Source: SIG607 sp045648445
GTDB taxonomy: Bacteria > Bacillota > Clostridia > Oscillospirales > Acutalibacteraceae
Direction of reading: 5' to 3'
Assembly: GCA_045648445.1 (NCBI GenBank)
Contig: JAZRNY010000023.1
Coordinates: 1 to 64,000 of the forward strand
DNA: 64,000 nucleotides
In this document: positions 45,422 to 53,023 of the stretch, piece after piece
Layout: each line of letters opens with the position of its first letter
Numbering within the stretch: the stretch's first letter is position 1
Position numbers and translations under genes: made by a program
Notes under the pieces: model-generated
Databases searched by the model: none
The model's input: only the letters and a program-made list of their open reading frames with translations
What the model was told of the DNA's origin: nothing

Positions 45422-45640
45422 CTAAAATTCAACGGTGCAGTCGGGTTCAACCTCGCTACAAACCTGAGCCGCTTTTTTTACTACTTCTTCAAATACCGCA
45501 TCATCGGCTTCAATGGTGAGTTTTTGCGCAATAAAATTTACGTTAGCGTTTATAACACCCTTTATTTCCTTGATTTTTTCTTCCATTTTTGCCGCGCAAT
45601 GCGCACAGTCAAGGTCGTTTATTTTAAATGTTTTTTTCAT
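45422..45640 (-). CDS. Stand-alone heavy-metal-associated (HMA) domain protein
   Basis: 72 aa, a single ferredoxin-like HMA domain with metal motif DCAHCAAKM (Cys12 and Cys15) and three additional cysteines or acids at the C-terminus (CSEVEPDC). It probably passes metal to the adjacent ATPase, which has no HMA domain. It lies 14 bases before the ATPase gene and 12 after the ArsR gene. Confidence 0.9.
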   Translation of the reverse strand: MKKTFKINDLDCAHCAAKMEEKIKEIKGVINANVNFIAQKLTIEADDAVFEEVVKKAAQVCSEVEPDCTVEF

Positions 45641-45652
45641 AATAATTTCCCC

Positions 45653-46006
45653 TTATTCTTCGATATGTTCCATACCGTTATTTAAAATTGTTTTTACGTG
45701 GTCGTCAGCAAGACTGTAAAAGACCGTTTTGCCGTCTTTTCTGAATTTAACCAAACTTGCCTGCTTTAAAATTTTTAACTGATGTGAAATTGCTGAAATT
45801 GTCATATTAAGAAGTTTAGCAATATCGCATACGCACATTTCACGTTTATAAAGCACGTATAATATTCTTACCCTTGTTTTATCGCCAAAAAGTTTATACA
45901 GTTCGCTTAGTTTATAAAGAGTATCATCATTTGGCATCTCTTTAAGCACAGCGGAAACAATATCTTCGTGAATATGCATATATTCGCAACTTGGTGTTTC
46001 GTTCAT
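45653..46006 (-). CDS. ArsR/SmtB-family metal-responsive repressor
   Basis: 117 aa winged-helix repressor. EMCVCDIAKLLNMTISAISHQLKILKQ covers the alpha-3 cysteines and DNA-recognition helix (split across residues 66-92), and DDHVKTILNNGMEHIEE at the end matches the alpha-5 metal site D-x-H-x10-H-x2-E of CzrA/SmtB. I start at ATG 46006 after GAGAGGGTGG; 27 codons further upstream the frame crosses the promoter and operator. It likely represses its own operon until zinc or cadmium binds. Confidence 0.92.
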   Translation of the reverse strand: MNETPSCEYMHIHEDIVSAVLKEMPNDDTLYKLSELYKLFGDKTRVRILYVLYKREMCVCDIAKLLNMTISAISHQLKILKQASLVKFRKDGKTVFYSLADDHVKTILNNGMEHIEE

Positions 46007-46024
46007 CAAACCACCCTCTCTTTC

Positions 46025-46044
46025 ATTTGAACGGTTGTTCAAAT
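46025..46044. promoter_or_regulatory. ArsR/SmtB operator
   Basis: A perfect 8-bp inverted repeat, ATTTGAAC-GGTT-GTTCAAAT, close to the known SmtB/CadC 12-2-12 consensus and lying over the start of transcription of the arsR operon. The core GAAC-N4-GTTC also resembles a Firmicutes LexA box. Confidence 0.75.
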
Positions 46045-46055
46045 ATTCTAATAAC

Positions 46056-46084
46056 ATTATACTCATCGGCCATCTCATTGTCAA
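46056..46084 (-). promoter_or_regulatory. Sigma-A promoter of the ArsR-HMA-ATPase operon
   Basis: Minus-strand TTGACA (46079-46084), 17-bp spacer, TATAAT (46056-46061), consensus in both boxes and immediately upstream of the operator. Confidence 0.83.
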
Positions 46085-46098
46085 CATTTATTTTGCTA

Positions 46099-46127
46099 TT
46101 GAAGTAACCTTTTATTTTTGCTATACT
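46099..46127 (+). promoter_or_regulatory. Sigma-A promoter of the sugar symporter operon
   Basis: TTGAAG (46099-46104), 17-bp spacer, TATACT (46122-46127). Divergent from the metal operon promoter, 15 bp apart. Confidence 0.68.
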
Positions 46128-46130
46128 AAT

Positions 46131-46224
46131 ACCTAAGCAAACACGAATAATCCGAGCCTGCCTAAAACGGCATAATTTCGGCGCTTTTCGGTTTGTCATC
46201 ATTCTTAGGCCTAAGGAGCTGATA
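46131..46224 (+). promoter_or_regulatory. Structured leader RNA, candidate cis-regulator of the sugar symporter
   Basis: The 5' end CCTAAG plus CAAAC (46132-46142) pairs with GTTTG (46191-46195) and CTTAGG (46204-46209). Inside are CCGA/TCGG and TGCC/GGCA nested stems (46152-46181). CTTAGG is also the complement of CCTAAG at 46210-46215, which overlaps the ribosome site AAGGAG (46213-46218), so two exclusive folds could expose or hide it. No known riboswitch class is recognised. Confidence 0.42.
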
Positions 46225-46227
46225 AAT

Positions 46228-47529
46228 TTGAAATTAAATTACAAGCGTACTATACTTATCGGACTTGCGTTTATGTCCATACTTGCCTTTTGGCAGTTTT
46301 ACGATCAGGTTATTCCTTATCTTCTTGAATACACCTTTAAACTGGGCACATTTGAAGCAAACGCAATTATGTCAATCGACAATATTCTTGCCATTTTTAT
46401 GTTACCACTTTTTGGTGCAATATCCGATAAAACCAAAACCAAACTCGGCAAACGTACACCGTATATACTTTTCGGCACCATAATTTCTTCATTTCTTCTT
46501 GTATTTTTAGGAGTACTTGAAGAAAGCAAAAATTTTTGGGGCTTTATAATAGTTCTTATGGCTATTCTTGTTACAATGTCGGTTTACCGTACCCCTGCCG
46601 TTGCATATATGCCCGACGTTACCGAAAAACCGCTTAGAAGCAAAGCAAACGCCATTATAAATTTAGTTGGTTATATCGGCGGTATTTTTTCCACCGTCGT
46701 TATGATGTTTATGCTTAAAAGCGAAAAAAATGAACTCGGCGAAAGCGTTTATTCCGCATCGCAGTCATTTCTTCCGGTATTTATCGTTATAGCCGCATTT
46801 ATGATTATAACCGTACTTATAATGGTATTTACGGTTAACGAAAATAAAATTTTAAAAGAAACAAATATAAAGGATGAAGACGAAAATACACCTGTATCGG
46901 GCGAAAAACTCCCCCGTCCCGTCCTTAAAAGCCTTATTTTTATTCTTCTTTCGGTATTTCTATGGTTTATGGCATATAATGCTGTTACCACCGCTTTTTC
47001 AAGATACTGCGTTAACGTATTAAAGGTTGACCTTTCAACCTCGTCAAGTTGGCTTCTTACCGCCACCATTTCGGCTATTATTGCTTTTGTTCCTCTAGGA
47101 TTCCTTTCCTCTAAAGTAGGCAGAAAAGCAACCATTTTAATTGGTGTTGCGGTTATGACCGTTTGTTATCTCTGTGCATTCTTTATCCGTATTCCCACAC
47201 CTCTTATGTACGTAGTTTTAGCCATAATCGGCATTGGTTGGGCTGCAATTAACGTTAACTCTTTCCCAATGGTTGTAGAAATGAGCAGTGGCGCAGACGT
47301 AGGCAAATATACGGGGATTTATTACACCTTTTCTATGGCGGCGCAAATCACAACGCCTCTTTTATCGGGGCTTATAATCGATAATTCTTCTTTCGGTTAT
47401 TTAACCCTTTTCCCCTACGCCGTAATATTCTCCGCCCTTTCATTTATTACAATGCTCTTTGTGCGTCACGGCGATTCAAAACCCGAAAAGAAAAAGAGTT
47501 TACTTGAAAACTTTGATTCGGAGGACTAA
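46228..47529 (+). CDS. MFS sugar:cation symporter (GPH/SLC45-like)
   Basis: A 433-aa integral membrane protein with about 12 helices. FGAISDKTKTKLGKRTPYILFG near residue 72 (split motif, loop 2-3) is typical of the glycoside-pentoside-hexuronide and SLC45-like symporters, which import oligosaccharides or glycosides with a cation. It starts at TTG 46228, nine bases after AAGGAG. The next gene, a glycerophosphodiesterase, follows by one base. Its substrate is unknown. Confidence 0.85.
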   Translation: MKLNYKRTILIGLAFMSILAFWQFYDQVIPYLLEYTFKLGTFEANAIMSIDNILAIFMLPLFGAISDKTKTKLGKRTPYILFGTIISSFLLVFLGVLEESKNFWGFIIVLMAILVTMSVYRTPAVAYMPDVTEKPLRSKANAIINLVGYIGGIFSTVVMMFMLKSEKNELGESVYSASQSFLPVFIVIAAFMIITVLIMVFTVNENKILKETNIKDEDENTPVSGEKLPRPVLKSLIFILLSVFLWFMAYNAVTTAFSRYCVNVLKVDLSTSSSWLLTATISAIIAFVPLGFLSSKVGRKATILIGVAVMTVCYLCAFFIRIPTPLMYVVLAIIGIGWAAINVNSFPMVVEMSSGADVGKYTGIYYTFSMAAQITTPLLSGLIIDNSSFGYLTLFPYAVIFSALSFITMLFVRHGDSKPEKKKSLLENFDSED

Positions 47530-47530
47530 A

Positions 47531-48334
47531 ATGACCGCTTTAATAATTGTTTTATGCATATTGATTTTTTTGGCATTATTATTAATTTGGGCAATACTGC
47601 CCTGCCGAAGAAATCACAGTAAATTAAAATATTTAAAGGGGCTTCACATTGCACACCGCGGTTTGCACAATAACGACGCCGGTATTCCCGAAAACAGTTT
47701 ATTGGCATTTAAAGAGGCTATAAACAACGGCTTTGCAATTGAAAACGATATACACTTAACCAAAGATAATCAAGTGGTAGTTTTTCACGACGACACCATC
47801 TCTCGTATGTGCGGAATAAATAAAAAAATAAAGGATATGACCCTTGATGAAATAAAAGAACTTCGTCTTTTAAATACAAGTGAAACCATTCCCACCCTAA
47901 AGGAATTTTTAGAACTGGTTGACGGTCAGGTTCCTTTACTTATTGAATTTAAGTACGAAGGCAACACAAATACCCTTTGCAGTAAGGCAAACGAAATTTT
48001 AGAAAACTATAAGGGACTTTACTTCGTTCAGTCCTTTCATCCGCAAATTCTTCATTGGTACAAAAAACACAACAAAAAAATATGCCGAGGTCAACTTTCG
48101 GCAAAATTCAAGGGTGAAGGCTTTGTAAAAAGAATTGCAGGACTGCTTATACTTAATTTCCTTTCTCGACCCGACTTTGTTTCATACGACCTAAAGGATA
48201 AAAACTATTTTCCATTTAAACTGGTTAAAAAATTAGGCGCCTTTCCTGTAGGCTGGACCTTCAGAAGTCAAAAAGAAGAGGACGGCTGTAAAGAAGATTT
48301 TAACACCTTTATTTTTGAAAACTACATACCATAA
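47531..48334 (+). CDS. Glycerophosphodiester phosphodiesterase with N-terminal membrane helix
   Basis: A 267-aa protein. Residues 1-23 are a membrane anchor; the GDPD barrel follows with HIAHRG (His42, Arg43), ENDIHLTKD (Glu71, Asp73) and FHDDT (His86), the full catalytic set. It hydrolyses glycerophosphodiesters to glycerol-3-phosphate, possibly from lipid or teichoic acid turnover. ATG 47531 is chosen after GGAGG; upstream frame extension lies inside the symporter gene. The stop codon abuts the left hairpin repeat of the next region. Confidence 0.9.
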   Translation: MTALIIVLCILIFLALLLIWAILPCRRNHSKLKYLKGLHIAHRGLHNNDAGIPENSLLAFKEAINNGFAIENDIHLTKDNQVVVFHDDTISRMCGINKKIKDMTLDEIKELRLLNTSETIPTLKEFLELVDGQVPLLIEFKYEGNTNTLCSKANEILENYKGLYFVQSFHPQILHWYKKHNKKICRGQLSAKFKGEGFVKRIAGLLILNFLSRPDFVSYDLKDKNYFPFKLVKKLGAFPVGWTFRSQKEEDGCKEDFNTFIFENYIP

Positions 48335-48416
48335 AAAAAGGTTCCGCTTGGGGCACCCTCCGCAAGGAAGGGGCCCCAAGCGGGGACTCTTGTATCTAAA
48401 CTGAATAATTGATATG
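48333..48416 (+). repeat. Left hairpin repeat (L) bounding the lipid cassette
   Basis: Begins AAAAAAAGGTTCC, then a 10-bp stem CGCTTGGGGC/GCCCCAAGCG around a loop containing CTCCGCAAGGAAG, then a weaker-conserved tail with GAATAATTGA. The inverted counterpart R at 53593-53671 shares the end, the loop motif and the tail but has a different stem sequence. On the minus strand the hairpin is followed by GGAACCTTTTTTT, an outward terminator. Confidence 0.65.
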
Positions 48417-48423
48417 CATTTAG

Positions 48424-48451
48424 CGGTATAGCTATTGGCTATACTGTTTTT
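48424..48451 (+). terminator. Rightward terminator beyond the glycerophosphodiesterase gene
   Basis: Stem GTATAGC/GCTATAC with loop TATTG followed by TGTTTTTT. It can stop symporter-operon transcription that passes repeat L. Confidence 0.72.
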
Positions 48452-48452
48452 T

Positions 48453-48517
48453 GTTACACACCTTTTAAAGTGTGTAACCCACTATGACACTTTCACATTG
48501 TGCAAAGATGTCTGTGG
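48453..48517. other. Two consecutive strong hairpins, possible structured RNA or recombination site
   Basis: First hairpin: perfect 9-bp GTTACACAC/GTGTGTAAC with an 8-nt loop (48453-48478). Second: nested stem CCCAC/GTGGG, GACA/TGTC, CTTT/AAAG and CAC/GTG (48479-48517). No ORF or terminator U tract explains them. They sit between convergent terminators at the cassette border. Confidence 0.5.
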
Positions 48518-48528
48518 GTAAATATATT

Positions 48529-48574
48529 AAAAAATCGTCACGCAACATCTAAAAGATGTAGATGACGATTTTTT
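48529..48574 (-). terminator. Terminator of the GT8-acyltransferase unit
   Basis: Stem AAAAAATCGTCA/TGACGATTTTTT with an inner 5-bp hairpin ACATC/GATGT, nine bases past the stop at 48583. Confidence 0.82.
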
Positions 48575-48582
48575 ATAGATAG

Positions 48583-49167
48583 CTAATTATATTCCTCTAC
48601 CCGCTCGGCTTTGCGGTTCCGGTTCATGCGTTTTAGCATAGCGTGTAGCTTAGGTGTATTGTATCTAAGTGCAAGCGTTGGTAAGATATTCAAGAACAGA
48701 TTAACCACCGCAACGGGAAATGCTATGGTCAATGCACACATATTTGGTATGAAAAGCATCGGTAGGAAGCCGATAGGATAAGATAGTCTATGGGTCAGAA
48801 CACCCTTGTTACATTCGACAATAAACTTTTCTATGTACTCGGGGCTATTGGGGTTTGCTAAGTTTTTCTTGCTAAATCCACCAAGGCCACCAAGTTCCCA
48901 TATTTTATCCTTCCAAGTGCGAACCTTTAATTTCTTGTAAAGTTCTTGTTCAAACTTTGACACATTGTATAACGGATTGTTTACCGCAAACAACCTATCA
49001 GGCATCTTGTTGATTATAATCGCAATAAGTCCATCAAAAGCAAATTGTGCTGCTGTGCATAGCACAACCGCTATAATTACATTAAACCAAGTTGCCGTAT
49101 TAAAAATAATATTGATTGCAGAAATGATAGCCATCGCTATGCCAATCACATAAAGATATAATTTCAT
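48583..49167 (-). CDS. Membrane acyltransferase-like protein (CrtO family resemblance)
   Basis: A 194-aa protein with about four membrane helices. The central WKDKIWELGGLGGFSKKNL (near 82) and FIVECNKGVLTHRLSYPIGFLP resemble the glycosyl-4,4'-diaponeurosporenoate acyltransferase family, which acylates a sugar on a membrane lipid. Resemblance is from short motifs, so the assignment is tentative. It overlaps the upstream acyltransferase gene by four bases. Confidence 0.6.
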   Translation of the reverse strand: MKLYLYVIGIAMAIISAINIIFNTATWFNVIIAVVLCTAAQFAFDGLIAIIINKMPDRLFAVNNPLYNVSKFEQELYKKLKVRTWKDKIWELGGLGGFSKKNLANPNSPEYIEKFIVECNKGVLTHRLSYPIGFLPMLFIPNMCALTIAFPVAVVNLFLNILPTLALRYNTPKLHAMLKRMNRNRKAERVEEYN

Positions 49168-49994
49168 AATTCACCATACTTAAGGAGCTTGCCATAAAAC
49201 TCTTCGTAAGTTTTAACCCAAGCCTCGTAATTCTTGTTTTTCATATCTTGTTTAGCATCTTTAAGGGAAAGATTTTCATCGGGATAAATTGCAGGCAAAA
49301 TGTGCATAGTATATTCCTGCACAAAAAAGCCGTCCGGGTCTAAAACGTCGCTATCTTCCATTGTAATGAAAATCGGTACGATCGGGGTCTTGTTTCGAAT
49401 AGCAAGTGAAAATGCACCATCCTGCATAGGACGAGGTTTACGATAATTCCACCACATACCTTGTTCGGGATAGATAAGTATGGTTTCGCCACGCTTAAGC
49501 AATTCGGCAAACGCTTTCATAAACTTAACCATTGTAGCTTTTTGGCTTGATAAAGGTAAGGTGTTACAATGGCGCATAAAAAGCCCAAAAGGCTTTGGCG
49601 GATTGGTATAGTTGCCTTCACGAATGACCTTGTAAAGCATTTTTCCGTCCATATGGTCACGAAGTGCCACCCAAACGGCATAGTTGTCGCTAATACTGAA
49701 ATGGTTGCAGGTAACGATTTTTCCGCCCTTAACTGCAGTGAAATTTTCAATGCCACGAACCTCTTTTATGATAAGTTGCCTGTCCGCAATCATTTTATCA
49801 AAGAAACGAGCACCGAAAATATTTGCAATTTTATTTTTAATTTTATTAGAAAACTTCTCGTTAAGATAATCTACTTTATCCGGCATTAGCGGATAGGTTT
49901 CCGGATCATCTTCTACGTCGAGATGCCACAATTCTTGTTTTTCAAGTTCCGCTATTCTCTTGAGTAATTCTAATTTGTGCGCTGATTTTTCCAT
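49164..49994 (-). CDS. PlsC-like lysophospholipid acyltransferase
   Basis: A 276-aa acyltransferase. HX4D motif NHFSISD (His98, Asp103) and a second motif YPEQGMWW near 175, which replaces the usual FPEGTR and suggests a different acceptor from the housekeeping PlsC at 11437-12042. About 80 residues of N-terminal extension are predicted helical. It starts four bases after the GT8 gene and overlaps the CrtO-like gene, so these three are translated together. Confidence 0.82.
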   Translation of the reverse strand: MEKSAHKLELLKRIAELEKQELWHLDVEDDPETYPLMPDKVDYLNEKFSNKIKNKIANIFGARFFDKMIADRQLIIKEVRGIENFTAVKGGKIVTCNHFSISDNYAVWVALRDHMDGKMLYKVIREGNYTNPPKPFGLFMRHCNTLPLSSQKATMVKFMKAFAELLKRGETILIYPEQGMWWNYRKPRPMQDGAFSLAIRNKTPIVPIFITMEDSDVLDPDGFFVQEYTMHILPAIYPDENLSLKDAKQDMKNKNYEAWVKTYEEFYGKLLKYGEL

Positions 49995-49998
49995 ATGT

Positions 49999-50931
49999 TT
50001 ATCCTCTTATGCCAAGCCTGTTCGCAAAGGTGTTACTCGACTTAACAATTTTATTTGCGTGTAAAATGATATCTGTTGCCATAGTGTTATTGGCAGCTTT
50101 TTCTTTTTCTCCGAAGTTTGATTTTCTCTCCAGTATTACATCATAAAACGGTGACTTCTTGGCATACTCCCAAAAACATTCACCCTCTATTACGTCATCA
50201 TATTGCCACGGCTTTTTATAAAGATTATAGTGAACGATATTTTTATTGCCTTCACAAATAATATCTGCAGGAGCCTTGTTCCACCCGTTTGGTAAAAGCT
50301 GTATTTTACCATAGCAAAGATAATTAAGATACGCTTGGTCAGGATCAAGGAGGTCAAAATCATATTCAGTTATGAGATTTATAAATTTATTCTCAATATC
50401 GTTTTTCCTGAATTCTTCTAAATTTATCAGCAAAACGCCTGCATTAAAATATGTATCGGGATTAACACCGATTGCTTTTTCGGCATACAATCTGAATTCT
50501 GTTGTAGTAGTCACAAAATGGTCAACAACTGCGCCCAATATGTTTTCGCCAAGTTCTGTGTGATAAAGTTTTGAAATATCGCCTAAGACAACAAGGTCAC
50601 AGTCGAGGTAGACTATTTTATCGTACTCAGGAAATAACGATGCAATGAAAAGTCGATAATAAGTAACAATAGAAAAGTGATAAACATTCTTAAAGCGAGA
50701 CTTAATATTTTCAATTTGCTTCGATATATTCACAAAATCGATAACAAAACCGGGGCTTTCATTCAATTTTACCTTGGCAATGTTTTCTTCGCCAAGTCCG
50801 GTATTTAAAACGATAATTCTGTAGTTGTACTCCTTAGATGCATTGGCGATAAGGGATGCAATAGCCACATCAAGATACGGTATATAATTATCGTCAGTTG
50901 AAAAGAAAATCGGGATTTCTTTAGTTTTCAT
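49999..50931 (-). CDS. Family 8 glycosyltransferase
   Basis: A 310-aa GT8 enzyme using a UDP-sugar and a metal. It begins with PIFFSTDDNYIPYLDVAI, has the DxD motif YLDCDLVVLGDIS (Asp110, Asp112), FNAGVLLINL near 155 and the DQAYLNYL region near 185. No signal peptide; it probably acts at the inner membrane face. ATG 50931 is chosen after AAAGGAG. Neighbouring acyltransferases suggest a lipid or glycolipid acceptor. Confidence 0.9.
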   Translation of the reverse strand: MKTKEIPIFFSTDDNYIPYLDVAIASLIANASKEYNYRIIVLNTGLGEENIAKVKLNESPGFVIDFVNISKQIENIKSRFKNVYHFSIVTYYRLFIASLFPEYDKIVYLDCDLVVLGDISKLYHTELGENILGAVVDHFVTTTTEFRLYAEKAIGVNPDTYFNAGVLLINLEEFRKNDIENKFINLITEYDFDLLDPDQAYLNYLCYGKIQLLPNGWNKAPADIICEGNKNIVHYNLYKKPWQYDDVIEGECFWEYAKKSPFYDVILERKSNFGEKEKAANNTMATDIILHANKIVKSSNTFANRLGIRG

Positions 50932-51064
50932 TTTGTACTCCTTTGCTGTTACACATATAAATTCCAAAATAATTATACTTGTATAACAAGGCACAGTACA
51001 CCGATGTTTCAGAGATGACTCTCTACGTATTGGATTCTACGGCTCTCCGTTTCGGAGAGGCATA

Positions 51065-51100
51065 TAAAAACGCTCCGTTTTCAAGGAAAAACAGAGCGTT
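51065..51100 (-). terminator. Terminator of the MarR-DegV-GtrA-HTH unit
   Basis: Minus-strand AACGCTCTGTTTT pairs with AAAACGGAGCGTT around a short loop, followed by TTTATA. A second small hairpin CTCTCCG/CGGAGAG lies just beyond at 51043-51060. Confidence 0.75.
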
Positions 51101-51107
51101 CAGGTAC

Positions 51108-51713
51108 TTATTTAATTTTTGGCTTGTTGATGTAAGAACACAAAATAATTACTATCTGTCCGGCAACACCTAAAAGATAAATCATTGAAACATTTACTTT
51201 GAAATATAGGAAAGTAATGTGTATTGCCACAAATATCGACCACATCAATGCCGATATAATAAGATAGTTGTGACGTGGGTTAAACCAAATTGAATTGAAA
51301 ATCAATTTCACAATTAAAACAACCGGTAAGGCATATACAAAATACAACCATTGAAACGTCATTTGATTTGTAATTAAGGTTGTAACAATAAACGCAAAAA
51401 TAGCGACAATCCAACCGCCACCCTCTGCAATGTATGAAACAGCTCGGCGATTAAAGCTTGCCTCTTTGGTCTTGCGTTCCACAACGGCTTCTTCGATATT
51501 TTCAGATTTCACAAGATAATCAAGTGTAACACCGAATAGATCCGCCATTTCAACCAGCGCAGACAGATCGGGAGAGGATTCGGCTCTTTCCCATTTGGAT
51601 ATTGTTTTGTCCGAATAATTTAATTTCTCGCCGAGCTCCATTTGTGTCATATTGTTTAGAATACGAAGTTCGGTTATATTTTTAGCAAGATTGCTTTTAA
51701 TATCCTTCATCAT
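51108..51713 (-). CDS. Membrane-bound XRE-type HTH regulator
   Basis: A 201-aa protein. The HTH domain is at about 9-66 (LRILNNMTQMELGEKLNYSD and TISKWERAESSPDLSALVEM), followed by a linker and four hydrophobic segments (about 95-195). Such fusions put a DNA-binding domain at the membrane, possibly sensing lipid or envelope state. It is the last gene of a four-gene unit in the cassette and may regulate it. Confidence 0.85.
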   Translation of the reverse strand: MMKDIKSNLAKNITELRILNNMTQMELGEKLNYSDKTISKWERAESSPDLSALVEMADLFGVTLDYLVKSENIEEAVVERKTKEASFNRRAVSYIAEGGGWIVAIFAFIVTTLITNQMTFQWLYFVYALPVVLIVKLIFNSIWFNPRHNYLIISALMWSIFVAIHITFLYFKVNVSMIYLLGVAGQIVIILCSYINKPKIK

Positions 51714-51745
51714 AAATTCCCCTTGCTTAATCTGCTATCCAAGCA

Positions 51746-52150
51746 TCATTTTTCCAACGTATCTTCCTTACCACGATACACAACAAACTTGCAGAACAGA
51801 AATTCCAAAACAAAATTTGAAAGCATTGTTATAATCAAAATGATAAAATCGTTTACACCAACGCCCTCAGCTAAACTTCCAAGATATGTAGATAGCGGTG
51901 TAAAAACCAAATAGAAACCAAAGACCTTCATCATTGCTACAGGTACATTTGCCGCAGACTTGAAAGTATATCTTCGATTAAGAGTAAAATTCCATAGAAT
52001 TGAAAGCACAAGAGAAATTAAGTATGGAATCCAATAGTCTTTTATGAAAATTTCAAGTAATGCGAACGAACCAATTTGAATTACACCGGCAGATACAGAA
52101 AAAAGCGTAAATTTGATTGCCTGCCATAGTTGTTTCTTGTTATCTTTCAT
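51746..52150 (-). CDS. GtrA family membrane protein
   Basis: A 134-aa protein with four membrane helices and the family motif NFTLNRRYTF (about 53-62). GtrA proteins are thought to help flip polyprenyl-phosphate-linked sugars. In this cassette it may supply a lipid-linked sugar for envelope modification; the donor synthase GtrB is not present. It lies 20 bases after degV. Confidence 0.88.
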   Translation of the reverse strand: MKDNKKQLWQAIKFTLFSVSAGVIQIGSFALLEIFIKDYWIPYLISLVLSILWNFTLNRRYTFKSAANVPVAMMKVFGFYLVFTPLSTYLGSLAEGVGVNDFIILIITMLSNFVLEFLFCKFVVYRGKEDTLEK

Positions 52151-52170
52151 TTCACAACAACTCCAATATC

Positions 52171-53010
52171 TTACTGCTTGAAAAACGCCACAACCACAGC
52201 ACCAGGGCCAGCGTGTGTTCCAATAACACTGCCGACAGTTGTATAACGCACTTCATCAAGATTACCTTCCCAAATATGACGGCTGTCCTCGATATATTTT
52301 AATAGAAGCGCATCGGAAATGCCGCTATAGCCAAGCAAAACAGGTTTGCTAAAGTCAATACCACCGGCTTTATCAATTTCCTGCACAAGCAAGTTGTTGC
52401 CCATCTTAGAGCCACGCGCTTTGCCGAGCATACCAATTTCACCGTCAATAACGGAAAGTACGGGTTTAATATTTAACACACCACCGGCAAAGGCAACAGC
52501 TTTAGAAATACGACCGCCCTTTTTGAGATACTCAAGGGTATCAACCAAGGCAACGATAACAATCTTTTTCTTTTCTTCTTCGAGTATTGCTGCAATTTCT
52601 TCTGCGCTCTTACCTTCATCCAAAAGTCTAAATGCTAATTCAACTAAGATACCGCTACCCATGGCCGCACTGGAACTATCAACAATGTAAATGTTTTCAT
52701 AATCCGCTGCCGCAATCATAGCACTTTGACAGGTTCCGGAAAACTTCGATGCAAGCGTAATCACAACGGCTGCTTCACCTGCTTCTTTTGCCTTCTCAAA
52801 CTCCTTCATAAAAGCATCGGGTGTTGCTTGGCTTGTGGTGGGGAGCACATCACTTTCTATAAGTTTTTCATAGAAAGTCTTATGATCTATGGTAACGCCA
52901 TCAATATATTCTTCTGTCCCGAAATTAACGGTGAGAGGAACTGTATGCACACGTTCTTTATATTCGGGCATTAAATCTGCTGTGGAATCCACAATAATTC
53001 TTGTTTTCAT
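52171..53010 (-). CDS. DegV family fatty-acid-binding protein
   Basis: A 279-aa DegV protein, the family that includes FakB, which carries a fatty acid for phosphorylation by FakA. Motifs are VDSTADLMPEY (8-18), LPTTSQATPDAF near 56, SKFSGTCQSA near 87 and GTHAGPGAVVVAF at the end. No FakA-like kinase gene is in the window. It is 13 bases after the MarR gene; linkage to acyltransferases supports a lipid role. Confidence 0.92.
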   Translation of the reverse strand: MKTRIIVDSTADLMPEYKERVHTVPLTVNFGTEEYIDGVTIDHKTFYEKLIESDVLPTTSQATPDAFMKEFEKAKEAGEAAVVITLASKFSGTCQSAMIAAADYENIYIVDSSSAAMGSGILVELAFRLLDEGKSAEEIAAILEEEKKKIVIVALVDTLEYLKKGGRISKAVAFAGGVLNIKPVLSVIDGEIGMLGKARGSKMGNNLLVQEIDKAGGIDFSKPVLLGYSGISDALLLKYIEDSRHIWEGNLDEVRYTTVGSVIGTHAGPGAVVVAFFKQ

Positions 53011-53023
53011 ATATATTTCTCCT

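Noticed and set aside
48335..48390. Possible tRNA-like fold
   Set aside because: No cloverleaf, anticodon arm or CCA-side acceptor pairing; the sequence is better explained as the L hairpin repeat.
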